A stretch of 64,000 bases of DNA, from NCBI RefSeq assembly GCF_003096415.1, contig NZ_QEKH01000029.1, positions 1 to 64,000 on the forward strand. The letters run 5' to 3'. Of this stretch, positions 26,781 through 33,651 are shown piece after piece (position 1 is the stretch's first letter; each line of letters begins with the position of its first letter). The translations under genes and the position numbers were made by a program. The notes below the pieces were generated by a model. That model worked only from the letters and a program-made list of their open reading frames with translations. It was not told where the DNA came from and did no database searches. This DNA comes from Victivallis vadensis (GTDB lineage: Bacteria; Verrucomicrobiota; Lentisphaeria; Victivallales; Victivallaceae).

Positions 26781-27875
26781 TCATTCCCCCTCCTTCGGAC
26801 TCTTCCAGGTCAGCACCGGCCTCAACACGCCGATCACCCGGATCACTCCGGCGGCGGCGAGGTCGTCCACCACCGTTTCGATGTTTTTATACGCCTCGGG
26901 CGCCTCTTCATAGAGCAGCTGCCGGTCGGAGCAGACCACCACGCTGCCGAGCCGGGTGCGTTTCAGGTTCTCCGGCTTGAAGCGCGTTTCCAGCCGGGAA
27001 CGGGTTCCCTGCCGGTTCCACTTGCGTCCGGCCCCGTGCGCCGCCGACCAGAGGTTGCGGGATTGCTCCCCCGCCGGTTCAACCAGATAGCTGAATGTGC
27101 CGCGCGAGCCCGCGATCACGAAAGGAGCTCCCTCCGCCGTCGCCGCCGTCCCCTTGCGGTGAATCCAGCCGGAACCGGCGGGAGCGGGCAGGATGCTGTT
27201 ATGGCAGTTGTCCGAAACCAGTTCCCCTTCCCCTCCCGCCGCCGCCAGGAAGCCGGCGGCGATCAGGCGGCGGTTCAGCTTCGCCCACTCCAGCAGCCGA
27301 TCGTGGGCGGCGAGATATTTCCGGCCCGGTTCGCTTTCGGGAACCAGGCCTCCTTTCGGCGTCCGTTCCAGCAGCGCCTGACCGTGCCCACGGCTGCCCG
27401 AATGAACCAGCAGCCAGAGGTTCCTGCGGTCGATTCCGAGCGTTTCCGCCCGAACCGGATCACGCACCTCCTCGAAACCGGTCAGTTCGACGAAATGGTT
27501 GCCGCGCCCGGCCGTGCCGAGGTCACGCCGCAGCCACGCCGGCCACTGTGCCGGAAATTCATACTCCGGCGTTTCGGGAAGATGGGCGAGCAGCCGGCGT
27601 TCCAGTTTCGCCGCCTTGAATTTTCCGGCCGCGAGGCCGGTGCGAAAGAGGGCGATGCCGCAGCCGACGTCCCCGCCCGCCAGTTCGGGATAGATCACGC
27701 CTTCGCTGAGCAGCGCCGCCCCCACTGGAGCGGAAAGCCCCGGATGCAGGTCCGGCATTCCCGCCGCGGCGATCATGCCGGGCAGTTCCGCGGCGCGTTT
27801 GAGCTGTTCGACGGCCCGCCCCTCCATCCAGGTCGAGGCGGAATGAAAAAAGACAATCTTGTCCTGTGTATTCAA
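26781..27875 (-). CDS. rtcB: RtcB-family RNA ligase (RtcB2-like)
   Basis: A 364-residue protein when begun at TTG 27875. This start is chosen because CCGGAG lies 10 nt upstream; an earlier in-frame TTG at 27899 has no site. Conserved RtcB motifs: GGDVGCGIALF with a metal-binding Cys, GRGNHFVEL, VHSGSRGHG, IAGSRGTFSYLV, and AAHGAGRK, whose His is the expected nucleophile for GMP transfer. It joins 2',3'-cyclic phosphate and 5'-OH RNA ends using GTP and Mn. It is coupled to prfH, pointing to rRNA repair. Upstream lies a leader ORF with an RNA switch-like region. Confidence 0.9.
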   Translation of the reverse strand: MNTQDKIVFFHSASTWMEGRAVEQLKRAAELPGMIAAAGMPDLHPGLSAPVGAALLSEGVIYPELAGGDVGCGIALFRTGLAAGKFKAAKLERRLLAHLPETPEYEFPAQWPAWLRRDLGTAGRGNHFVELTGFEEVRDPVRAETLGIDRRNLWLLVHSGSRGHGQALLERTPKGGLVPESEPGRKYLAAHDRLLEWAKLNRRLIAAGFLAAAGGEGELVSDNCHNSILPAPAGSGWIHRKGTAATAEGAPFVIAGSRGTFSYLVEPAGEQSRNLWSAAHGAGRKWNRQGTRSRLETRFKPENLKRTRLGSVVVCSDRQLLYEEAPEAYKNIETVVDDLAAAGVIRVIGVLRPVLTWKSPKEGE

Positions 27876-27882
27876 AATAGAA

Positions 27883-27994
27883 ATTCTCCGGAAATACAAT
27901 TACAGTGAATAAAAAGCAGAAACCCGCCGATCACTGACCGGAGAATGCAAGAGGCAAAAGAAGCACACCGCCGCAGACCGGCTCAGTCGATCGG
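27883..27994 (-). promoter_or_regulatory. putative leader-peptide attenuator controlling rtcB translation
   Basis: Two mutually exclusive pairings are readable on the minus strand. (1) 27994-27978 (end of the leader ORF, including its stop codon) pairs with 27941-27927: 15 Watson-Crick pairs with two bulged G. (2) ATTCTCCGG (27946-27938) pairs perfectly with CCGGAGAAT (27891-27883), which contains the rtcB Shine-Dalgarno. They share 27941-27938. A ribosome on the leader end would block pairing 1 and favour hiding the rtcB site; loss of leader translation would free it. A T-rich tract (27920-27910) leaves premature termination as an alternative. Folding energies were not computed. Confidence 0.55.
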
Positions 27995-28027
27995 AAGACC
28001 CGCAAGTTTTGAAGTGAAGTTCGACAT
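27983..28027 (-). CDS. 14-residue leader peptide upstream of rtcB
   Basis: ATG at 28027 with a near-perfect GGAGGT (28038-28033) 5 nt upstream encodes MSNFTSKLAGLPID and a TGA stop at 27985-27983. A consensus promoter lies 32 bp before it. It is too short for a functional enzyme; its last codons form one arm of a 15-bp RNA helix, so a cis-acting role in rtcB-prfH control is the likely purpose. Such small ORFs are easily missed by gene callers. Confidence 0.6.
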   Translation of the reverse strand: MSNFTSKLAGLPID

Positions 28028-28058
28028 TATGCACCTCCATTGAAGTTAAAACCGCTTT

Positions 28059-28087
28059 ACTATACCATTCGGACAGCGTGGTGTCAA
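28059..28087 (-). promoter_or_regulatory. consensus promoter of the leader-rtcB-prfH unit
   Basis: Minus strand TTGACA (28087-28082), 17-bp spacer, TATAGT (28064-28059). It is divergent from the MFS promoter 33 bp away. The expected transcript starts near 28052 and includes the leader ORF. Confidence 0.75.
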
Positions 28088-28119
28088 GCCGTTTTTCCGG
28101 CGGAAACATTTTTTCCGCA

Positions 28120-28148
28120 TTGACGTACCTTTTTCCGGCTGCTATATT
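28120..28148 (+). promoter_or_regulatory. sigma-70-like promoter of the MFS gene
   Basis: TTGACG (28120-28125), 17-bp spacer, TATATT (28143-28148), 25 bp before the ATG at 28173. Confidence 0.65.
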
Positions 28149-28172
28149 AAAGGGAAAACAGGATGTCATACC

Positions 28173-29474
28173 ATGATTTTCAAGGAAGCGCTCTCCCCAG
28201 AGCGGCAGGCGTCGTCACAACACAACTACTGCATGTTCAACGTGATCAACGGCCTCTCCTATATGTGCCTCGGAGAAACCGTATTGATCCTGCTCGCGGT
28301 GCAGCTCGGCTGCCCGGACTACTTCATCTCCACCCTCGGCGCAATGCTCTACTTCGGCTTCCTGCTGCTGCCGCTCGGCAAAATCATGACCGCCCGGGTC
28401 GGCGCGGCCCGGGCGCAGGCGTACTTCTGGGTCGCCCGCAACGGAGCGGCGCTGATGGTCGCATCCGCATCGGTCTTCGGTTATTTCAGCATGATGAAAA
28501 CCGCGATGGCGCTGCTGCTGATCGGTTCATTCTTCTTTTACGGCTTCCGGGCCGCCGGAGTGGTGATGTCCCAGCCGCTGATCGGCGACTTCACCGACGA
28601 CCGCAACCGCGCCCGGGTAATCGCGGTCAGCGTCGGGCTGTTCTACGTTTCCTGCCTGATCGCGCTGCTGACCATCAGCTTCGTGCTGCATCTCAGCCCC
28701 AGTTTGTGGACCCTGACCGGTATCGTGGTGGTCGGAGCCTGCCTCGGCTTCACCTCGTCGCGCTTCCTCGCCCGGATCGACGAAACCGAAAACATCCGCC
28801 GTTCCGCCCGCCGTCCCATCCTGCCGGAATTGAAGAACATCCTCGGCACCGTCACCATCCGGCGGCAGATCATGGCCGGATTCATGGTCAACCTCGGCGT
28901 GATCATGCTCGTACCGGTTTCGATGCTTGCGCTGAAACGGGGCTACGGCGTCAGCGACACCGACGCGCTGATGTTCGCGCTGGTGCAGTTCACCGCCTGC
29001 GCCGTGATGTCGTTCCTCTCCGGAAAAGTCGCCGCCGTGATCGGCCCGCGCAAAACCATTCTGATCGGCTACATCCTGCTGCTGTCGATCGGAGTGCTCT
29101 GGCTGGTCGCCCCCTCCTCCCTCAACGGCTTCTACATGGCGCTGCCGTTCTTCTTCGCCGGCGGAACCATGGTCAGCATGAACAACTCCGTGACCCACTA
29201 CTTTCTGCAGACCGTACCGCCCGAAAACCGCGTTGCCGCCTCGATGTTCGTGTCGGTCGTCACCGGGGCCTGCTCCGGAGTCGTCGGCATGATCCTCGCC
29301 GGGTTTCTGCTGAAACTCTGCATCACCGATCCCGGCGACCTGCTCGCCGGCTACCGCGTTTATTTCCTGGTCGCCGCCCTGCTGCTCTCACCCGGCATCT
29401 GGCTGATCAGCCGCCTCACGCCCCTGCCCTCCGAAAAGCGCAGGCTCCCAAAAAGCTGGCAGGACGTCCGCTGA
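28173..29474 (+). CDS. MFS transporter
   Basis: A 433-residue protein with about twelve hydrophobic segments and the MFS-type GLSYMCLGETVLILL start, PLIGDFTDDRNRARVIAV loop and MFVSVVTGACSGVVG helices. AGGA lies 9 nt before the chosen ATG. It stands alone behind its own promoter, divergent from rtcB; no enzyme gene hints at the solute. Different from the GPH-type transporter at 6991. Confidence 0.75.
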   Translation: MIFKEALSPERQASSQHNYCMFNVINGLSYMCLGETVLILLAVQLGCPDYFISTLGAMLYFGFLLLPLGKIMTARVGAARAQAYFWVARNGAALMVASASVFGYFSMMKTAMALLLIGSFFFYGFRAAGVVMSQPLIGDFTDDRNRARVIAVSVGLFYVSCLIALLTISFVLHLSPSLWTLTGIVVVGACLGFTSSRFLARIDETENIRRSARRPILPELKNILGTVTIRRQIMAGFMVNLGVIMLVPVSMLALKRGYGVSDTDALMFALVQFTACAVMSFLSGKVAAVIGPRKTILIGYILLLSIGVLWLVAPSSLNGFYMALPFFFAGGTMVSMNNSVTHYFLQTVPPENRVAASMFVSVVTGACSGVVGMILAGFLLKLCITDPGDLLAGYRVYFLVAALLLSPGIWLISRLTPLPSEKRRLPKSWQDVR

Positions 29475-29571
29475 CGCTTTACCCGCTTTTACCGGAGCGG
29501 CCACCTGCCTCCGGCGGTCCGGAGCGCTTCGCCCCCGGAACCCCAGACCGGCAAGGTGCCGGCGCCGGGTA

Positions 29572-29610
29572 CGGTTTCGAGGTTTTTGCTGCGCAAAAAC
29601 CTCGAAACCG
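29572..29610. other. 18-bp perfect hairpin
   Basis: Arms 29572-29589 and 29593-29610 are exact complements with loop TGC; the arm contains GGTTTCGAGG and a T5 run. It lies about 100 bp downstream of the MFS stop and abuts an element C core. It may act as a transcript end, but no U-run follows the stem. Confidence 0.7.
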
Positions 29611-30300
29611 GGTTGATGGATAAGGCTGAATCACCATTGGTGCGGCGTGTAATAAGGCCAAAACGCCATTTACACAGCGCACAAATAAGGCTGCAAGGTC
29701 ACTTATGCGGTACATAAATAAGGCTGCAAGGCCATTTACGCGGCGCACAACAAGCGCGGGCGGCAAGGTGCCGCCGCCGAGTGCGCACGCCAATGCCCCT
29801 CCGGGGGGCGTGCGGCGGCTGGCACGCGCAAAGCATGGTCGGTCTGTATCACCACTTATACAGTACATAAATAAGGCTGCATCACCACTTACGCGGCGCA
29901 CAACAAGCGCGGTCAGCGCCGCGAACGGCGGCAAGGTGCCGCCGCCGGGTACGCACGCCAATGCCCCTCCGGGGGGCGGGCGGGCAACTAGTACAGGCAA
30001 GGCATCGGTCGGTCTGTATCACCACTTATACAGTACATAAATAAGGCTGCATCACCACTTACGCGGCGCACAACAAGCGCGGTCAGCGCCGCGAACGAAT
30101 GTGAGGGAATTACTTGCCTCTGGCAAGTAACGAGGAACGATAGTGACGAAGCCGAACGTAGTGAGCGAAGCCCCTCCGGCGTAGTGAGCGTAGCGAACGG
30201 TGAGGAGTTGGCCGCCGCAGGCGGACAAGTAAGCGGCGAAGCCGCGCCCGCGAGCGGAAGTGCTCCGCAAACAGACCAGCCTCCGCCATCGGCGAGGGGG

Positions 30301-30329
30301 TCCGGGGGACGTGCGCGACGTCCCCCGGA
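30301..30329. other. 12-bp GC-rich perfect hairpin
   Basis: TCCGGGGGACGT and ACGTCCCCCGGA around loop GCGCG. No U-run follows, so termination is doubtful; it is one of several strong palindromes in this repeat region. Confidence 0.7.
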
Positions 30330-30475
30330 GCCATCCGCAGGCCGAAAGCGCGGTGCTCGCTACCCTCCGGGCAGTTTCGCCTGTGCTTGCACTCAAAAGT
30401 TGTTACCCTCCGGGCAGCTCTGCCTGTTCTTGGTGCAATGCAAAGTCGAATATAAAACTCATGTACGATTTGAAA

Positions 30476-30566
30476 GCGGAGATGAATCTCCGCACTCCAA
30501 AGACGCTTCGCGTCGCGGGAGCAAGCCTTCCGGCGACGCACTCCAAAGACGCTTCGCGTCGCGGGA
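30476..30566. repeat. REP-like element B, copy 1, with duplicated half
   Basis: Hairpin GCGGAGA-TGAA-TCTCCGC (30476-30493) is followed by GACGC-TTC-GCGTC. The second part occurs twice: 30492-30520 and 30538-30566 (29 bp identical, period 46). A related copy with the same two hairpins is at 36977-37022. Confidence 0.75.
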
Positions 30567-30583
30567 ATCTGAAAATAAAAACA

Positions 30584-30605
30584 GCCGCCCTGAGATCGGG
30601 GCGGC
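30584..30605 (-). terminator. intrinsic terminator of gcvH
   Basis: Stem GCCGCCC/GGGCGGC with an 8-nt loop, 33 bp past the gcvH stop, followed on the minus strand by TGTTTTTATTTTC. A classic rho-independent shape. Confidence 0.85.
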
Positions 30606-30637
30606 GGATTCGTACATCGAAAATCAGGATGAAACAA

Positions 30638-31012
30638 TCAGCGGCGGAGCTTGCGCAGGTATTTCTGATAGGCGTCTTCGTTCATCATATCATCCAATTC
30701 GGAACTGTCGAAATTGGTCAGGCGGCAGAGCCAGCCCTTGTCTTCGGGGGATTCGTTGATCAGGCCCGGTTCGTCGGCCAGCGCCTCGTTGACCTGCGAA
30801 ACGGTCCCGCTGATCGGGGAATAGATTTCGCTGGAGGAATTCACCGATTCCACTTCGCCGAGCCGGTCGCCGATGATGAAGTCGTCCTCTTCCTCCGGCA
30901 GTTCGACGTAGGTGATGTCGCCGAGTTCATCGACTGCGTATTCGGAAATACCGACCGTCGCCTCATCACCGACGATCTCCACCCATTCATGATCCTCTGA
31001 ATAATATTTCAT
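30638..31012 (-). CDS. gcvH: GcvH-like protein lacking the lipoyl lysine
   Basis: A 124-residue protein with the full H-protein fold: MKYYSEDHEWVEI start, VGISEYAVDELGDITYVELP, and GEVESVNSSSEIYSPISG. In H-proteins the motif is ESVKA-S and the Lys carries lipoate; here the residue is Asn58 (codon AAT). The rest of the fold is well kept, so it is not a decayed gene. Start 31012 has GAGGA upstream. No gcvT, gcvP, lipoate ligase or sirtuin lies nearby; it is monocistronic with its own terminator. It is either a non-lipoylated derivative with another job or a variant paired with a normal copy elsewhere. Confidence 0.85.
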   Translation of the reverse strand: MKYYSEDHEWVEIVGDEATVGISEYAVDELGDITYVELPEEEDDFIIGDRLGEVESVNSSSEIYSPISGTVSQVNEALADEPGLINESPEDKGWLCRLTNFDSSELDDMMNEDAYQKYLRKLRR

Positions 31013-31243
31013 TCCGTAAATATCCTCATTTAGCTTTTCATGACCCTGTTGATACGGGTAAAAATCAATTAACGTGTTCCGGCAGTAATTGACCACAAAA
31101 CTAATAAATTTCAAGCTCTCATCCATAAAATATCATATTTTTTCTTGTTTTCAGCAGCCTGAAATGGAAAACTTCCATCAGCCGCCTTTCTTCCGCCTGG
31201 ACCGGTAACAGCCAAGAAAATCCGATATTTTTCCGATTTGCTC

Positions 31244-31272
31244 TTGCTTTTTGAACAAAAATGATTCATAAT
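31244..31272 (+). promoter_or_regulatory. sigma-70-like promoter of the third GntR/LacI regulator
   Basis: TTGCTT (31244-31249), 17-bp spacer, CATAAT (31267-31272), about 42 bp before the ATG at 31314. An octamer TTGAACAA falls in the spacer. Confidence 0.55.
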
Positions 31273-31300
31273 ATGGCTAGAATTGAACAAGATTGTACAA
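31251..31300. promoter_or_regulatory. TTGWACAA operator-like octamers
   Basis: TTGAACAA at 31251-31258 and 31283-31290, and TTGTACAA at 31293-31300: steps of 32 and 10 bp (three and one helical turns), overlapping the promoter and the start region of the regulator gene. A likely autoregulatory site for the regulator that follows. The rest of the 300-bp gap back to gcvH shows nothing else I can support. Confidence 0.45.
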
Positions 31301-31313
31301 ATCGGAGATTGTC

Positions 31314-32426
31314 ATGTCTACAAGTCCGCGTCGGAAAGTCATCGAAGCGATCCGCGAGCAGATCACTTCCGGCCGCTATACGGCGGGCTCCCGGCTGCCG
31401 ACGGAGCTGGAACTGGCCGATGAGCTGGCCGTGGCGCGCGGCACGGTTCGCAGCGCCCTGCGCGAACTGGCCGAAACCGGCGTGGTCGAACTGCGCCGGA
31501 AGATCGGCTGCTTCGTGGCGGAGCACAATCCGCTTCAGCCGCGGCATCCGCATCGGCTGGCGGCATTCGTGGTGCCGTCCATGCCGGGACGCCACTCCAT
31601 GTACGGGCGTCTGCTCGAAGGGCTGGAACAGGCCGCCTTCGCCGCTGACTGCGACCTGAGTTTTTTCAATCTGGCCCAGAGTTCCGAAAAAGCCCTTGCC
31701 GTGGTGGAAAAGCTGAAAACCAGACCGCTGGCGGGCGTGATCTTCAGTCCCCTGGTTGTATCGGATTACTATCGGGTCAACAGTGAAATCCTCGATCTGT
31801 TTGAAGCCGGTCGGATTCCCTATGTGACGATTGACACGCCGGTGGCGCGGGGCGGAATCATCCGCGGAAATTTCGTCGGAAGCGACGGTTACCACGGGAT
31901 GCGGCTGCTGGTCCGGACCTTGGCCGGACAGGGTTTCCGCCGCTTCGGCAGTCTCCGGGTATTCGGCGGCGTTTACACCTCCGACCAGCGTTATCAGGGC
32001 GTCACCGACGAGCTGGCCGCGCTCGGGCTGCCGTTTGAAGCGGCGTTCCATCAGGAGATCGCCGATGTGCCGCTGCCGGAACAGGGACGCGAAAAAGTGC
32101 GCCGGATGTTCCATTCCCGCTCAAACTTGCCGGAGGTGCTGTTGTGTACGCACAGCATTCTCGCGCGCAATGCCGCGGATGAGCTTGCCCGGCTCGGTTT
32201 CCGCGTTCCGGAGGAGATCACGGTGGTCGGCTTCGACGCCCCGAACGACCAGGAACCTTTCGGATTCGCCGCAATGCGCCAGCCGTTTGTGGAAATCGGC
32301 CGCCGGGCGATGGAAATCCTGCTCGAATCACCACCCGGCTCCATCCGTCAGGAATTCATCCCCTGTCAACTGGTTCTCAATCCAAACGTCAAGGAGACTG
32401 CCGCACCGTCCGTCATCACAGCTTGA
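31314..32426 (+). CDS. GntR-type HTH / LacI-type sensor hybrid regulator
   Basis: A 370-residue regulator: winged helix about 5-70 (LPTELELADELAVARGTVRS) and LacI-like sensor domain with EEITVVGFDAPNDQEP near the C-terminus. Start 31314 (MSTSPRR) is preferred over an upstream TTG because GGAG lies before it. It is the first gene of a plus-strand run with a pilin-like gene, a PL22-like protein and a GH5-like enzyme, which it probably regulates in response to a pectin- or plant-derived sugar. Confidence 0.85.
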   Translation: MSTSPRRKVIEAIREQITSGRYTAGSRLPTELELADELAVARGTVRSALRELAETGVVELRRKIGCFVAEHNPLQPRHPHRLAAFVVPSMPGRHSMYGRLLEGLEQAAFAADCDLSFFNLAQSSEKALAVVEKLKTRPLAGVIFSPLVVSDYYRVNSEILDLFEAGRIPYVTIDTPVARGGIIRGNFVGSDGYHGMRLLVRTLAGQGFRRFGSLRVFGGVYTSDQRYQGVTDELAALGLPFEAAFHQEIADVPLPEQGREKVRRMFHSRSNLPEVLLCTHSILARNAADELARLGFRVPEEITVVGFDAPNDQEPFGFAAMRQPFVEIGRRAMEILLESPPGSIRQEFIPCQLVLNPNVKETAAPSVITA

Positions 32427-32495
32427 AACTCCCGGTTCCCTGCGCATCCGAATTTCAGCCTGCCCCATATTCAACAATAACGGAGGAATGCAGAA

Positions 32496-33632
32496 ATGAG
32501 ACATAGCTTCTTTACCTTAATTGAATTGCCGGTTATTAAAACTTGTCAAATATACAATCTCTTTCCATATACCGCTCGGCGTAAAAGAGAGGGGTTCGGG
32601 GGAGAGAAAGCGGCGACTTGCGCCGCGTCTCTCCCCGTACCAACCAATCTGAACATTTCTTTTATCCTCCGCAAGCCCTCACGTCTCTGCCAATGCTCTG
32701 CAAGCGGCAAGTCGGAGCAAAAACGTGAAGTTGCCTTTCCGCAGAAAAGCGGGAAGGCAACTTCACGTTATTGCGGATCTTCTTTCTCCGCCGAGCGACC
32801 GCTGCTCCGCCTGTCGACCGTCCCGTACCCGGCACCGGCACCTTGCCGGACGCAGGGGGCGCGGGGGGCGGCGGACACGCCCCCCGTATTCCGCCGTTTA
32901 AGGCCGACCACCGCAAAATTTACGCTTATCGAGTTGCTCGTAGTGATTGCTATTATTGCGATTCTGGCCGCGATGCTGCTGCCGGCGCTGAACAAAGCCC
33001 GCGATGCCGCCCGCCAGAGCAGTTGCGTCAACAATATGAAACAGCTCGGCACCTACTCCGGCATGTACGCACATGAATCCGGCGGCTTTCCGGTGCCGGG
33101 AGCCAACGGCGCCAGCGATCCGTACGGCAGCGTGAATCCGGGTTTTGCCTGGTATTTCATGACCGCTTATCAGGGAACCGATCCCTACACCGGAGCCACC
33201 AGACCGGGAATCTTCCTCTGCCCGACCGATTCGCGCGGTTCATGGGTCGACGAGGGCTGGACCAAGCTCCCGAACAGTTCCTACGGCGCCGGATACGGCA
33301 TGTACAAGAAGGCGGTCAAGGACTCAATGATCAGGACCTCCTCGCGTTTCCTGCTCTTCGGCGAATGCAACTACATCGACGGCCCCAAGATCGAGAACAT
33401 GCGGATTCACGAGAAAAAAACCGGCTTCATCAACGGCGCCAACTCGGTTCTGGCCCCGCACTCCGCCAACACCGTCATGACCATGGGGGACGGCCACGTC
33501 GAAACCCTGCGGTACGTCAACTCCAATCTCTGCACCGAACCGGGCGGTTCGGAAGCGGTTCAAAGCATGATCGACCGGCGCTTCGACCCGACTTACGCCA
33601 ACTGGGGCCTGAAAGTCCCGCGCCTTCCGTAA
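32496..33632 (+). CDS. pilin-like protein with in-frame insertion and duplicated signal motif
   Basis: A 378-residue reading frame. GGAGGAA precedes the ATG; the first residues ([14 protein letters not shown]) are a pilin start, but the helix is interrupted. After about 136 residues of low-complexity, repeat-derived sequence a second motif, [20 protein letters not shown] (from residue 142), continues into a normal pilin-like body with [18 protein letters not shown]. The inserted DNA carries two strong hairpins and an element C core. The frame stays open throughout, so either a long N-terminal extension is made or the gene is newly rearranged and may be non-functional. Followed 20 bp later by the PL22-like gene. 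Confidence 0.7.
   Translation: MRHSFFTLIELPVIKTCQIYNLFPYTARRKREGFGGEKAATCAASLPVPTNLNISFILRKPSRLCQCSASGKSEQKREVAFPQKSGKATSRYCGSSFSAERPLLRLSTVPYPAPAPCRTQGARGAADTPPVFRRLRPTTAKFTLIELLVVIAIIAILAAMLLPALNKARDAARQSSCVNNMKQLGTYSGMYAHESGGFPVPGANGASDPYGSVNPGFAWYFMTAYQGTDPYTGATRPGIFLCPTDSRGSWVDEGWTKLPNSSYGAGYGMYKKAVKDSMIRTSSRFLLFGECNYIDGPKIENMRIHEKKTGFINGANSVLAPHSANTVMTMGDGHVETLRYVNSNLCTEPGGSEAVQSMIDRRFDPTYANWGLKVPRLP
32599..32636 (+). other. hairpin inside the pilin insertion
   Basis: Arms GGGGAGAGA/TCTCTCCCC plus an inner GCGGCG/CGCCGC stem around ACTTG. It lies within the insertion between the two FTLIEL copies. Confidence 0.65.
32722..32769 (+). other. long hairpin inside the pilin insertion
   Basis: 21-nt arms (32722-32742 and 32749-32769) with 20 of 21 pairs and a 6-nt loop (AGAAAA); arms contain AACGTGAAGTTGCC. 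This is the strongest palindrome in the insertion and resembles a small palindromic mobile or repeat element. Confidence 0.75.
32824..32925 (+). repeat. element C, pilin-leader copy 1
   Basis: Starts with a CGTACCCGGC...CCTTGCCGG core (32824-32849), then GGCGGACACGCCCCCCG and CCGCCGTTT before the second FTLIEL motif. It aligns over about 100 bp with 40941-41045, which precedes the FTLIEL motif of another pilin-like gene. Cores in the opposite orientation occur in the 29.5-30 kb repeat region. Confidence 0.65.
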
Positions 33633-33651
33633 ACACAACTCTGGAGAATGT

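Larger units (their letters stand above)
29475..30637. repeat. 1.16-kb repeat- and hairpin-rich gene-free region
   Basis: No gene is supported. Contents: a CCTCCGGCGG head like element A (about 29504); an 18-bp perfect hairpin (29572-29610); a degenerate tandem array in which 29837-29927 and 30007-30097 are near-identical at 170-bp spacing and a related unit begins about 29710; element C cores (CGGCAAGGTGCCG...) at 29548, 29761 and 29928; a 12-bp perfect hairpin at 30301-30329; an 8-bp hairpin at 30111-30129; CCCTCCGGGCAG direct repeats near 30364 and 30406; and a 46-bp-period repeat at 30492-30566. Long open frames on both strands here are artefacts of repeat composition. Confidence 0.85.

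Noticed and set aside
29479-30000. 173-residue minus-strand reading frame with repeated peptides
   Set aside because: The peptide repeats follow from GC-rich DNA repeats whose main spacing (170 bp) is not a multiple of three, and no RBS or domain supports it.
30638-31126. Longer gcvH start giving 38 extra residues
   Set aside because: The extension has no homology to H-proteins, while 31012 gives the canonical start with GAGGA upstream.
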